Positions 1 to 11,425 of a DNA stretch of 64,000 bases are shown piece by piece; within the stretch, counting starts at the first letter, position 1; each line of letters starts with the position of its first letter. The translations under genes and the position numbers were made by a program. The DNA is taken from the NCBI GenBank assembly GCA_029204225.1, contig CM055096.1, positions 66,066,370 to 66,130,369 on the forward strand, written 5' to 3'. This DNA comes from Diphasiastrum complanatum (taxonomy: Eukaryota > Streptophyta > Lycopodiopsida > Lycopodiales > Lycopodiaceae). The notes below the pieces were generated by a model. It worked only from the letters and a program-made list of their open reading frames with translations, was not told the origin of the DNA and made no database searches.

Positions 1-134
1 GGCACAGTAGGAATGGAGGTCGGGGCTGCTGCTAAGCCAAGGCTGGCACAGTAGTGATGGAGGTAGGGCTGCTGCTAAGCTGGCACAGTAGCGATGGAGG
101 TCGGCGGGCTGCTGCTGAGTGCATTCTGCTAAGC
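1..134. repeat. Three-copy minisatellite, unit about 40 bp
   Basis: Three imperfect head-to-tail copies begin at 1, 45 and 82. Each opens with GGCACAGTAG, carries GATGGAGGT and ends in GCTGCTGCTAAGC or a close variant. The third copy is longer and runs into the flank of the copia remnant. It is GC-richer than its surroundings and has no coding sense. Confidence 0.8.
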
Positions 135-190
135 ACAGCAGAAATGGCCCTTAGTTTGCATTAGTTGCAGTTTTGTAGAAGGCACAATGC

Positions 191-2300
191 CTAGCATTCC
201 GTGTGAGAAATTTTGAAAAGAGCATAGAACTTATTAACACTTTGATTATCACAAAATAATATCGTCGGAACGTATTGATTCAGACTGATATCTGAGAGTA
301 AGTTTCTCAACCAAATTGCTTCTTTTGTAGCTTGAGAGGCTACGATATATTCTGATTTAGTGGAAGATAGAGCTATCGAAGATTGCTTACGACTGTTCCA
401 GGAAATTGGACCATTGTTGAGGAAGAATGTAAATTCGGAAGTAGATCTACATCTCCTACCCAACTCACATCTATGTAACCACTGAAGAAATTGAGTTTGT
501 CATTGCCAACTTCTCCATAACAAATGCAAAAGTCCATAGTAGCCCGAAGATATCTCATGACTTTGATAAGAGCCTTCCAATGTATTATACCAGGATAAGT
601 CATATACTGACTGAGAGAGCTTACTGCAAAGGCTATGTCTGGCCTGGTATAGATCATGGCATACATAAGAGATCCTATAATAGAATGGTAAGGATACTCA
701 CACATTTGTTGCTTCTCATGAATTGTTTGGGGACACTAGTCCTTTGACAATATAAATTTTTGGTTCCATTGGTGAGAGAGCTAACTTGCAATTCATCAGA
801 TTATATCTGACTAAAATGTTGTAGATATACCTTTGTTGTGTAATGTAGACCAACTTTTGTTTTTTGTCTTTGTGGATCTGTATACCAAGGCAGAAATAAG
901 CTTCGCCCAGATTGGTCATGTCGAATTCGCAAGATAGCATTGTCTTGGCTTCTTTTATCAGATCGGTACTGTTGCTGAAAAGCAATGTATCATCCACGTA
1001 CAAAGTGATAATGATAAAAGACTGTTGCACTGCTTTGAAGTAAATGTTTGAATCTGAAGATCTAGGTGTATAGTCGTGATCAGTAAGGAAAGTATTGATC
1101 CTTTGAAACCATGCTTGAGCAGATTGCTCCAAGCCATAAAGTGCCTTATGGAGTTTACACACATGATTGTGTCTACCCTCGATAATATAACCTTTGGATT
1201 GCACCATGTAAATGTCTTCTTCGATGACTCCATTGAGATATGTTGTCTGTACATCCATTCGATGTATTTCCAAATCTATTGCAGCGGCAAATCATAGCAA
1301 AAGTTGAATAGAAGAATGCTTGACTATTGGATTGAAAATCTCAGTGTAATTGACATTGTATACCTGAGAAAAACCTCTAGCTACAAGTCGTGCCTTTTTT
1401 CTGTTGATGCTTCCATCTGCGTTGTACTTGACTTTGAAAATCCATTTGCAATCAACTACGTCTCTGCTAGTAGGTAGTTCGACAATCGTCCATGTCTGGT
1501 TTTTGATAAGAGATGAATACTCTTCATCCATAGCTTCTTTCTAGAGATCTGAATCAGACTAACTGAGTGCCTCTTGGACAAACGTCGGTTCCTGAACAAA
1601 ATAAGCTGCAAACTTGTCGATATACCGATTAGGTGGTCTGCTGGTTCTTGATGATCTTTTGGGTAATACAGGAAGTTGATTATTTCCATCATACTATATT
1701 TGCTGATTTGCAACATCATCATCTTCTGATTCGCCGTTGATTTGTTATTCGTCAAGAGTAGAGGAGCTTGGACCTTCAATAGAAATAGTCGACTGAGGAA
1801 CTGGAAAGTTCAAAGCGTTAAGAGAATCTGATAGGTCGGCCACATGGAAACTGCCCTTTCCTTTGAGGTCTTGAAACTGATCTTCGATGAAGATAACATC
1901 CCGGCTTGTGAATATCTTCGACTCGAAGGGATCAGACAACTTGTAGGCTTGATCTGAAGTAGTGTAGCTGATGAAAACACACTTGATACTCTGAAAGTCG
2001 AGCTTCTTCCTGAGATCACAAGGAATCTGTGTAAAAGTAGTACATCCAAAAATTTGAAGTTTGATAAAGAAGGTTTGGTACCTATCCAAACTTCAAATGG
2101 TATTTTTTCTGAAAGGCGTTTAGTAGAACATCTATTCTAAATATAGGTTGTTGTTGAAATAGCTTCAGCCTAGAAGGACTTCGGGTCTTTGACCATGAAA
2201 GCACCTTCGTCTTTTTCAACTTTAAGAGATGTTGTTCGTTCAAGATTTTCGAATTTGACGGACCCGATCGAGATTTTGTGGAAAGTGGACTTGGTCCAGA
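191..2300 (-). pseudogene. Ty1/copia pol remnant: integrase C-terminus, reverse transcriptase, RNase H
   Basis: Minus-strand pieces read in copia order. The integrase C-terminal region at about 2300-1750 includes FKIFGCTTF-like and SYTTSDQAYKLSDP segments. The reverse transcriptase N-terminus lies at 1531-1292 (CKWIFKVKYNADGS, ARLVARGFSQVYNVNYTE). The reverse transcriptase core lies at 1273-716, with an intact YVDD catalytic box at about 989-1000 and ALYGLEQSAQAWFQR. The end of the reverse transcriptase is at 705-480 (IGSLMYAMIYTRPDIAFAVS), and RNase H at 463-191 (SSTKSEYIVASQATKEAIWL, FCDNQSV). Frameshifts and stops separate the pieces. Gag, protease and most of the integrase are missing upstream, and no LTR is visible on either side. 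In an active element this polyprotein would copy and integrate the retrotransposon; this copy is dead. Confidence 0.92.
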
Positions 2301-2344
2301 GATGAAGGCAGTGAGCACTCAGCTTGGTCTAGAGCTCATGCAAG

Positions 2345-2550
2345 AGGACTCGGGTGAGGTGACGTCTGTAGGGCTCGGGTGAGATGGTAACGAAGGGGCT
2401 CGGCTGAGATGGTAATGAAGGGGCTTGGCTGAGATGGTAATGAAGGGGCTCGGTTGAGATGGCAATGAAGGGGTTCAGCTGAGATGGTAAAGAAGGGGCT
2501 CGGTTGAGTTGGCGACGAAGGAGTCGGTTGAGATGGCGATGGAGGGTGCA
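2345..2550. repeat. 25-bp minisatellite, about eight copies
   Basis: Degenerate tandem copies of GGGGCTCGGCTGAGATGGTAATGAA run through the interval; the last copies are shorter and more diverged. The array sits exactly where the integrase reading frame of the flanking minus-strand copia remnant stops, so it may mark the break. The minus-strand P/S/T-rich reading frame across it is a by-product of the repeat. Confidence 0.85.
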
Positions 2551-2559
2551 AAGATGCTT

Positions 2560-4225
2560 ATGGGTTGGGTGAATGAAAGAACGAAGTGGAGGTAGGTTTG
2601 CAGGGCATGTGTAGATCCTCAGGTTTTTTTCATAGTCAGAAGTATTGTGGATAGGTGCTTCTGCAGACTATGGATGATGAGAGGTCTGGAAGAACCCAGA
2701 ACTGTGTGAAAAGATTTAGAGAATAGTTGCAATGATCTGAGAATTGACTGTGTTGTAGCTATAGGGATGAATGATGTATGGTAGTGCAAGCGACAACAAC
2801 GACAAATTTAGATAGATTCTTTTAATACTTACATATTATGTTTCTTGTTCTTCTGTCTGTCAACAGAGGTTATGGGCTTTTCTTGATGATTAACTTGTTT
2901 GTTTCAAGGCCCGAATGAGGCAGAGGGAACTGATGATCGATGTAGTATTTGTCCTGCCTGTCAGAGAACAACTCAAGGGCATCTCTCTTGCACTGAAGTC
3001 ACATGCTTACAAACCAAACATGTAGATCATGCATTCAACCAAGAAATCAAGGTGTAGAGTAGTTGAATAGCCATGAATTCCTAGCTACCATACATTCCAC
3101 AAAACAAGAAATAAGAAACTAAAGACTAATCAACATTTTGATAGTCCAAGGATCAAGAAACACTCATTTCTTGATTCTTGGACAACCCAAGGACATCAAG
3201 AACTCGATTGTAAGAGGATATGCAAGATCTACACCACAAATCCAGCCTATTTAGTTTACTTGAATGTTGATTCCTATATTAATCCACAAGAAAACAAGAA
3301 ATCTAATCCACCACTAAGTTCCACAACCACACACAAGGGATGGAAGGCATGATCACAAGAGAATCACTCAAGAAAACAATCATGATCAAGGATCTCAAAG
3401 GATGCACCAAACTCATGGAAGCTCTTCTCATTTGGACATGGAGTAGATGCATTACACAAAAAGCTCCCTTCTACAAAGAGAGAGTCTCTTAAATAAGCAA
3501 GAGACATTTCAATAATGCTCTCCACTAGAGGTCACCACCAAAACATGGCTCACTCTACTTTCTTTAAGAGGGGTCTACTTTATTACTTTGCCTAGACATA
3601 CTAGTTCCTACATGCTCATTCCATCTTTCGGGATTCACCATGAGGCTTACACAGTTTCTACTTGACAACATTAACTAGTATTCCTCGGCTCTCAGTCTTC
3701 GTTCGTCTCGTCTTCTCAAAGACCTCCTCGGTCTAAGGTGAGATGTGCTCTTGGGTAGCTCTGGCCAAGTATCTTGGGAATTCGCTAGAATCAGCCAGCA
3801 CTGGCACGTGTGGAGAGTGCCACATCATTTAGATCCACCAATGGGAGAAAGTTATCCCCATACAACAAAGTAGACTTATGCTAATAACTAGAATCCAACT
3901 ACTAATCTCCTTGAAAATAGAAGTCTTCCCTGAAAAATAGGATCTAGGAGAACATGTACAAGTGATATAGTGTAGCCAGCTTCACATGTGTGAACAACAT
4001 CTAGCATGTGGGAGCATTTACTCATTCACATGGAAGTGCTAGCTACATACAAGGAAATAGTGCCAAATGACAATTTCATAGATTCTAGTCAAAAAACTAG
4101 TTCACACTTATGTAGATTGATCCAACTTAAATCCAACTATATACAAGTACTCTTTTGGCTTCCATTCACATGTGAGAACAGGCTCCACATGTGTGGGATC
4201 ATAATCTGAACATTAACCATGAGAT
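2560..4225. other. No gene recognised
   Basis: AT-rich sequence without a convincing reading frame. The right part (about 3970-4200) repeats short words such as CACATGTG and TTCACATG. It could be the non-coding or LTR portion of the gypsy remnant that follows, but no LTR ends or primer-binding site were found. Confidence 0.5.
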
Positions 4226-4229
4226 CAAC

Positions 4230-5745
4230 ATGTTTGATCTACAAGTTAGAAGTGACATTTCAACAAGAAGCACTGGCCATGATCTATGTGGTCAAGAAGT
4301 TTAGACATTACTTGATGGCCACACATTTTGCATTTTATATGGACCATCAACCCTTGCTCTATCTAGTTAATAAAACTTGCAACAAAGGATGAGTCACTCG
4401 ATGGTTGCTGCTATTGTTGGAGTAAAGCAACATCATACGGTAGATCATGTGTCGGGAATCAAAGGGAAAGAAACTACCATCCAACCTGATGATGAGTTAT
4501 TGGATGTTGTCTTGTTCTATAATGATACAATACTAGAATGGGATGCTGATATAGTGGAATATCTAATGCGAAGTCAACCAGTAAATCCTTACCAAAGGCG
4601 GAACAATGGAAATTAATACGTAAGGCTAGACCTTATCAACTGATTTCCGGCCTATTATATCGCCGAGGATCAGATAGCATCCTTAGGAGATGTGTTCTTC
4701 CAGATGAGACCATCCAAATCTTTTCACTCTCACATGAAGGTATGGGTGGTGGTCATTTTGCATCTGACATTACAGTTCGCAAGATCTTGAAATCAGGATG
4801 CTGATGGTTGACAATTCATAAAGACACAGAAGAATGCTTAAGAAAATGTGATGTGTGCCAATGAGTTAGGAGACCAACAAGACTGAACTACGATCTACTG
4901 CATCCGGTTCTAGCTCAAATACCATTTGAGAAGTGGGGATTGGATTACATCGACCCCATCCATCCAACTACAAGAAGATCACAAGCCTGATATACCATTG
5001 TGGCTATATATTACCTCACCAAATGGGTCAGTGCGAACCGTTGATGCATGCTCTACTGCCAAATTTCTATACAAAAACATTATTGTGTGCTTCAGATGCC
5101 CAGTGGAGATAGTCAGTGATGGCAAAAGTCATTTCATCAATGGGACCATCAAGGTCCTATTGGAGGAATTCTTTGTGATCCATCAATTCAGCATGCCGTA
5201 TTATCCTCGTGGTAATGGGCAGGCAAAATCATCCAACGAGATTTTGTGTAGCGTTATCACAAAAATAGTTGAAACTAGCAGAATCTGATTGGAGACACAA
5301 ATTACATGCTGCTTTGTGGGCATTCAAGACATCATATAAAAGAAGCACTGATCAAACGCCATTCCAACTGGTTTATGATCAAGATGTTGCAATGGAGTTT
5401 TTGGTACCTTCATTGAGAGTTGCCACTGTATAGCACTTTGATGAGTCCAAATCTCTACAATTGTGCCATGAAGCTTTACATAAACTTTGAGACATGCCTA
5501 TAAGATGTACATGCATTGCCTGACGAGAAAGCACGTCGGAAAGCATGGCATGATCATCGGTCACACAAAAAGGATCTTCGTTTTGGAGACTTGGCACTCA
5601 TGTATAAAACTAAGGCGATCAAGAAAAAATTGAAGTTCACAGACGAAGGCCCTTACCACGTCATGGAGATCCTCATCCATGGAGCCGTGAACCTCGAGCA
5701 TCTAGATGGGACACTTTTTTATATACCCATCAATGGTAGCTGACT
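4230..5745 (+). pseudogene. Ty3/gypsy RNase H-integrase remnant
   Basis: The RNase H end is read at 4258-4375 (EALAMIYVVKKFRHYL, FYMDHQPLLYLVNK). The integrase zinc-binding module is at about 4725-4865 (SHEGMGGGHF and KCDVCQ), and the core starts near 4925 (FEKWGLDYI). Core pieces include VEIVSDGKSHFIN and YYPRGNGQAKSSNEIL. The C-terminal region lies at 5516-5743 (FGDLALMYKTKAIKK, EGPYHVMEI). Two catalytic residues are gone: the first Asp of the usual ATDYLTKW is Tyr (5009-5011), and the Glu expected after NGQA is Lys (5226-5228). Several stops and frameshifts are present. Gag, protease and reverse transcriptase are absent, so it is a truncated dead copy. Confidence 0.9.
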
Positions 5746-5789
5746 CCACAAGTACTGGCCACCTTAGTAATGCAGATCAAACTTGATGA

Positions 5790-5935
5790 TGACAATTAGA
5801 CCATACATTGATAAGATCTTACGATATCAAGATCATCACAACTAGATCCAACCAGATCTAGCCATATCCAGCAAGATCTGACAAGATCCAAGAAGGATCT
5901 AGATCCAGATAGGATCAAAAGGTGGTAGATCACCA
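5790..5935. repeat. Cluster of GATC-containing motifs
   Basis: About ten GATC tetramers, mostly as AAGATCT, AGATCTA, TAGATCC or CAGATCT, fall in roughly 130 bp just after the gypsy integrase remnant. Spacing is irregular, so this is a dispersed motif cluster and not a tandem array. Part of an LTR is one explanation. Confidence 0.55.
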
Positions 5936-6044
5936 TCTGACAACAATTGGCCTCTAAAATTGCAGATATGATTTGAAGATCCCAAGAAAAATACCAAAAA
6001 AATAGGTAAAAATCCACCTAAACTGATGGATCAACTACCAAATC

Positions 6045-6400
6045 TTCATCAGAACTCTCGCAGGACTTACCATAGTCATATCTGACCCAAATGGACCTAC
6101 AAAAATCTCTACGAGAGTTACTTGTGAAAAAAAAAAGTCAAAAAAGAGCCTTTGTGAGAGTTTTAACAATCTAGATATTAGAAACTCTCACATGCCATCA
6201 AGATCACCTTACCAATTCTCGTAGGTAGCATAAATGGAATCAAAGTCGTGAAATTGACCTGCCTATGTGGTCAGATCTTGAAAATCATCAAAATTGAACA
6301 AGTTGTGCGAGAGTTCCCTCCCTGCGGGTGTCGACCCTCGCATGACCTTCAAAAATCTCATAGGGCAGCCAAAACAGCTTATGAACTCTCGCAGACTTCT
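6045..6400. repeat. Dispersed direct and inverted AACTCTCGCA-type motifs
   Basis: The word AACTCTCGCA or its complement TGCGAGAGTT, with one or two changes, recurs in both orientations near 6052, 6107, 6152, 6181, 6216, 6303 and 6385. A TATA-like box follows at about 6498. The arrangement looks like a U3/promoter region upstream of the reading frame at 6.8-7.4 kb; that role is inferred from position only. Confidence 0.55.
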
Positions 6401-6418
6401 CTGGAGTCTTAGAATATT

Positions 6419-7450
6419 GTGAAGAAGGTCTCTGTAAAAATTGCTATGGAATTGAGCAATGGAAAGTGCACTTCTCCTAATACACACTCTAATTTCATTT
6501 ATATAAGCAGGAAATTTGAGTCATTTGTCACTTTACACAACGAAGCTCTTGCCAATTTTCTAAGCAAATTTTCAATTATCTCCAATTGTGACCAAACTTC
6601 ACACACGCTATCCTCAACACTCATAACCACCTGTTCCATTCTTATTTCCACCCGATCCACCTCCTTTCAGTCAAAATCCAGTATTTTTTTTTACTTTTTT
6701 GAGTCTTTTTCCCCTTTTGCTAAGTCTCTTCCTCCTTTTTCATCCCTAGACATTACCACATCATCCCCAATTCTTAACCTACATCTCCAAAGCCCTACAT
6801 TAACCCACCATCATCATGGCATCTTCCACATCCCTGAAAATCAACCATCCAGTCCTTTCGACAAAATCGAGACCACCCAAGTGGTTCAACGTGAAATCCC
6901 TACCTCCACCCACATCTGGGGCCTGCCTATGGAATCTCAGATCGCACCTTGGGTCCAAACCGCCCAACCTCTCCTTACATGTGCCCTCAACATGGACTTC
7001 ATCGTTATGGCCTATGCCACGTGGGATGAAGATAAACACCGCTTTTATGTCAAATACCAAGGCATCACGCACTCTGTGCATGTGAACACAGCCTTCCTGG
7101 CTACCATAGGAATTCTTCCGATGCTAGAACAAAGCCATCACATCATCGTGCTCCTAAACTCATCTGACTTCTTAGAGTTCATTCAGATGATGGATATATG
7201 ATCATCGCCATCAACGATCTCGTCGTCCAAGCTGCCGCTCATTTCATGAACAATTTCCTAGCCGTTGGAAGTTTGCGGAAGGACCGCATTTTATCCCTCC
7301 TCCTCCAGCCAACTTGTGGAGTTCCACAAGAAATTCCCTAGCGACATGGGTGTGCCATATGAGTGGCATGCCTTCATTATCCCCAAGTTGAAGAGGGCCA
7401 TAAAACCCAACATGCGCGAACGGTTCGATGTGGGGCCCCCACCCTCACCG
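6419..7450 (+). pseudogene. Unrecognised protein, copy A (broken)
   Basis: A long frame carries a Ser/Thr/Pro-rich start followed by a more ordinary globular part (IWGLPMESQIAPW, FIVMAYATWDEDKHRFYVKY, NTAFLATIGILP). After a frameshift near 7180 it continues as IIAINDLVVQAAAHFMNNFL and GSLRKDRI. A second shift near 7300 leads to VPYEWHAFIIPKLKRAIKPN. The part from about 7195 to 7440 is paralogous to 9150-9410, which shows that the reading is real. I recognise no family; the plant retrotransposon setting suggests a gag-like or element-borne ORF, but nothing here proves it. The two frameshifts make this copy non-functional. Confidence 0.5.
6497..6506 (+). promoter_or_regulatory. Possible TATA box
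   Basis: TTATATAAGC lies downstream of the repeated AACTCTCG motifs and about 300 bp upstream of the reading frame at 6.8-7.4 kb. Position is the only support. Confidence 0.3.
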
Positions 7451-7717
7451 TCAACCTCCTTAAACAGAAGGTTCGACCATTTTGAAGTCCTTTCAACAAC
7501 CGCTCCCTCCACCAGCCTTAGACACCCTACACTTCTGACTAACTCATCGGCCAATTCGAGTCTTCCTTCGTTTGACCTTCGTGCCTTGCTTCATTGAAAC
7601 CGTTATGTAGCGGTTATGGTCTGGGGCGGTTACTGCCTGTGGGTAACTCCTTTGTATTTCTACATATACAAGGACCTGTTGTTCCTTTTAGTGCATTTTT
7701 GTAGACATAAACTCGAA

Positions 7718-7795
7718 AGCTATTTAAGCTTTGTGGCTATAAATATTAAGTTTCTTAGCTATTTAAGCTTTGTGGCTAGAAACATTAAGGTTCTT
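7718..7795. repeat. 39-bp tandem duplication
   Basis: Two adjacent copies (7718-7756 and 7757-7795) share AGCTATTTAAGCTTTGTGGC and differ at a few positions towards the end. The duplication abuts the left limit of the inverted copia fragment. Confidence 0.85.
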
Positions 7796-9060
7796 TAGTT
7801 CTCTCTCAAAGCATGGTAGGTGGTTTTCAATTCGACTAGGTCCCTCATCAAATGATATTTGATTGCAATGTGTTTCATCTTGGAATAAAACACAAGATCT
7901 TTCATGAAGTGTATGACAGATGTATTGTCCATTTGTAGAATTAGAGGCTCATTAGTGGATTCATCTAGTCCTTCGAGGAACTGTTTGAGCCATGTGATCT
8001 CGTTGGCCATCTTGGCGGTTGTGACATATTCTACTTCGCAGAATGACTGAGTGGTGATGGTCTGACCTAGAGAATGGCTGCCTTTGCTGCGGTGGTGCAC
8101 CCTGAGACTCTTTTACAATCATCCTTGAGTGATGCCCAACTTGCATCACTATAGGAGTGCAATTGGAATTCAGCATCACGGGAGTAACACAACCCAAAAT
8201 CCTTCGTTTTTTGAAGGTATTGAAGGATTCGCTTCGCAATCTTCCAATGTATAGGACTTGGATTCACGCTGAATTGGCTCATCCTAAACACGACATAAGC
8301 AATGTCGGGGCTCGTGTTATTTGCTTGATACATCAGCAATCCAATTAGCCTCTTGTAAGGCATGTGTTGCATGGCTTCCTTTTCTTTGCCGGTTTTTGGA
8401 CCATCTTCATTTGTCAGAATCGTTCCTGCAAGCATTGGGGTGTTGGCCCCTTTGCAATCTGTCATCCCAAAATCATCTAGGATCTTCTGGATGTACCTAG
8501 ACTAATGAAGGTATAGCTTTCTTTCGTCATAGCTGCGGTCGATTTGCAAGCCTAGGTAGCATCTGGCTTGTCCTAGGTTTGTTATTTCAAAATGTTTCAA
8601 AATATCGCTCTTCACTTGCAGAATCAGCTCTTTCCTTGTGCATAGAATCAATGTGTCATCCACGTAGACAACAATGGTTATGATCTCCCCATCTGTGACC
8701 TTTACATAAACATTGTAATTGGCCATCAGTGGTTGGAAACCTAAGGATCGTAGAGCATGATCCTTCTTCTAACCACTGTCATGCAGAGTACTTCAAACTG
8801 TAGATGCTCTTGTGCATTCGACAGACATAGCTGACAAGTGATTTGCAAATGTAACTAGGAGGTTGGCCCATGTAGACTTCTTCGTCTAATTTGCCATGTA
8901 AGAATGCGGTTTTCTGAATCCTGAGGTCGTAAGTGGTTGCATATGCAAACAGTAAACATAGGGATGCAGGATTCACTAATGGAGAAAAGGTCTCAGTGTA
9001 ATCGATACCATACTTCTGCTACAAGTCTGGGTTTGTATCTTGATACACATAAATCTAGAT
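7795..9060 (-). pseudogene. Ty1/copia reverse transcriptase-RNase H fragment
   Basis: Minus-strand order from the right: KTAFLHGKLDEEVYMGQPP at 8976-8779; the intact catalytic box IITIVVYVDDTLIL with LGQARCYLGLQID at 8726-8502; MTDCKGANTPML and YKRLIGLLMYQANNTSPDIA at 8465-8067; then RNase H pieces VEYVTTAKMANEITWLKQFL and LQMDNTSVIHFMKD at 8100-7795. Stops and frameshifts separate the segments. It starts abruptly at about 9060 and lies between two paralogous plus-strand pieces of an unrecognised protein. No LTRs are seen. Confidence 0.92.
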
Positions 9061-9119
9061 ATCAATGATGCAAAATGACTAAAATTAGATAATGTAAATA
9101 AAAACATGTTAAAACTAAT

Positions 9120-9436
9120 AACTGCCTCCTACTGCTGAATCCATTCTATATCTTAACAATGACTATCTAATAAAGGCTATCAACAACCCCACCATCCAAG
9201 CTGCTGCTCATCTATTGAGCAATTTCCTAGTCGTGGTAAGTTTGCGAAATGATCGCATTCAGTCCAACCTCCTCAGCCAAATTATGAAATCCTACAATGA
9301 ATTCCCTAACCCATCGGTTGTGCCCTATGATTGGCACTTCTTCGTCATCAATGAGTTGAAGCGTGCCATAAAATCCAACGTCCATGACCGGATCGCCGCG
9401 GGACCCCTTCTCTGTGCCCTCACTTGTACCCTCCTT
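9120..9436 (+). pseudogene. Unrecognised protein, copy B (fragment)
   Basis: The translation contains AINNPTIQAAAHLLSNFL, VVSLRNDRIQSNLLSQIM and VPYDWHFFVINELKRAIKSN. This parallels copy A near 7200-7440 residue by residue (AINDLVVQAAAHFMNNFL; VPYEWHAFIIPKLKRAIKPN). Unlike copy A, this stretch is in one open frame. It is cut on the right by the start of an LTR at 9437. The family is not recognised. Confidence 0.55.
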
Positions 9437-10623
9437 TGTTGGAATTTTCTCCTTCCTACTAATCGACTAATCGATTTTAAATCTTCATCCAATTGTTTAT
9501 CTAGTTCTACGGATTCTCCCGTGTTTTACACAGTCTACAAAATTACAAGTGTTTTTACACAGTCTGCAAAAATACACGGAGTTTGACAACAGTGTCAGAA
9601 ATTTTCTCTCACTACAAAACCCGACACTATTGTCTTTTTGCCTATAGTTAATTTTCTCTTAAACTGACATTGTCAAAAATTGCAAGCAAAAATATAGTGT
9701 CATATTTTTTGCCTGTCAGGAATTTTGAGTAAAATTGCAGTGTCGCATTTTTCAAAGTGCCTCAAATGTTAAGGAAATGACTTTGGCAAAGTGTAAGAGT
9801 ACCCCAAATATTAAAGAAATGAGATTTTGCGACACTATCGCTTTTCTGATAACAATTTATGTTCATTTCTACAGAGTGACAGTTACGTTCATTTATGTAG
9901 ACAGACTGTTTACGACCAAATTCACCACTTATCAGCAATCAACTTCTGAGAAAGAATTGGATGAATGCCAGCAGACTCCAGCCAACTGGCAGTCGCATTT
10001 GACGATCTAATTGCTTGGTATAAATAGTTGTTTATATTTCATAATCAACATGATCAGAACTATCAAATCAAATATTGAATTATTAGTTCTCTCTCAAGCC
10101 TGCAAGCTTGAACACTCTTGAGCATTCTAGCTCAGTTCTTTAGAGTTGATTAGAGATTGCTATTGCGCTTACTACTTATCAGTAATTGCGCTTAATTTAG
10201 GCTTTTATTTAGTTGTTCAGAAATTGCTTAGACTACGCGGCTTCGATCCTGCAAACTTGTTGTACTCATTTACTTCTGTTTCGTTTCATACTGAATCAAT
10301 GCTATTTTTTATTGCGTTTAGTTTTGTCTTGAAATGTATGCGTTTCTGTAATTCTTCGCGACTGATTATTTGTCTGATAATTCAATGCTTAAATGTTTGG
10401 CTACGTAATCGCTGTAGTACTAATGAATTCAAAGTTAACTACTATAAAATCGAACGTGATTTTTTATCACTATTGTTTTGTTCACAATTGATAGGCATAG
10501 TCATGCATGAAGAAAGAGGAAGATAGTTTATTCCGCTGCGCACGATAAGTTTTCTTTCTTGTCGTTCGAATTCTTTTTATTCGAATCTTATTTGACCTAT
10601 CTTTTATACACCTCTTTCCAACA
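9437..10623 (+). mobile_element. 5' LTR of a deleted copia element
   Basis: The end is fixed by ...CCAACA at 10623 followed at once by a tRNA-Met primer-binding site. The start is placed at TGTTGG (9437), the first TG after the interrupted coding fragment, giving about 1.19 kb. Internal features are a TATA box at 10019 and AT-rich sequence downstream. Open reading frames in it have no recognisable content. The 5' boundary is inferred; no second LTR copy was found to confirm it. Confidence 0.65.
10019..10026 (+). promoter_or_regulatory. TATA box inside the LTR
   Basis: TATAAATA lies about 600 bp before the primer-binding site, a plausible U3/R promoter position for this LTR. Confidence 0.5.
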
Positions 10624-10635
10624 TGGTATCAGAGT
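10624..10635 (+). other. Primer-binding site (initiator tRNA-Met type)
   Basis: TGGTATCAGAGT directly follows the LTR end ACA. It matches the usual plant copia site TGGTATCAGAGC except for the last base, and marks where minus-strand DNA synthesis would start. Confidence 0.85.
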
Positions 10636-10811
10636 GTTGATTCTTCTTCAAGGCCTAATACTATATTAGAACGCAAGCTCTTATACTTGATATCTTTCGC
10701 GATATCAAATTATTCTTCAGTTCGAATCAATTTGTTTCGATATCAGAGAATCGATTTTCAATTCTGGTGTGGCATGGTATCTCTCTTAACGTCGTCAGAC
10801 TAAAGTTCCAG

Positions 10812-11420
10812 ATGGATTTCCAAAGTAAAGCCAGTCTTATCGCAGACAAGCTGAATGGATCCAATTCTCATTTATGAAAATTTAAGATGAAGACCTTGCT
10901 AATCGTCAACGAGTTGTGGGATGTTGTTACAGGTATCAAAGGAGATCTACATGTTGCAACCTGAGGGCTTCACCAAAGATGGAGATGATTATTTAGAAAG
11001 CTTATAGGCTCTTTAATCTATTTGACAATCAGTAGACCAGATTTGAGCTATTGGGTAAGTAGGTTGTGTCAACATATGCAAAGTCCTTTAGTACATCATC
11101 GAAAAAGTGCCAAAAGAGTGCTTAGATATATCTCATCTATTATATTTTTTTGGCATTCTCTATCAAGGATCTAACTTGCAACTGCCAGCATATTCGGATT
11201 CAGATTTTGTAGGAGACAAGATGGATAGGAAATCCATAAGTGCATTTGCTACTTTCATTTGTGGAGGAGTGATATCTTGGCTTTCCAAAAACATCAACAA
11301 ACAAAAGAACTCCTATGGCTAAGAAGACTTTTGGTGGAGCTTCAAGGGATCAAGGCTGAGGAGATCCCTTGCATCTATTGTGATGTGGTGGCCTAGTCAT
11401 TATAAATTTCCACAAAAGCG
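10812..11420 (+). pseudogene. Deleted copia internal region: gag start fused to reverse transcriptase/RNase H
   Basis: A gag start (MDFQSKASLIADKLNG, then KFKMKTLLIVNELWDVVTGI) begins at 10812. One Trp of the expected motif is a TGA stop. After roughly 50 codons the frame jumps at about 10950-10995 into the end of the reverse transcriptase (KLIGSLIYLTISRPDLSYWV) and RNase H (AYSDSDFVGDKMDRKSISAF). Protease, integrase and most of the reverse transcriptase are missing, so this is a large internal deletion behind an LTR and primer site. It cannot make its own enzymes. Confidence 0.8.
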
Positions 11421-11425
11421 ATGAA

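Noticed and set aside
6816-7085. Alternative frame with a methionine start in copy A
   Set aside because: The overlapping longer frame continues into the stretch that is conserved with the second copy; this one does not.
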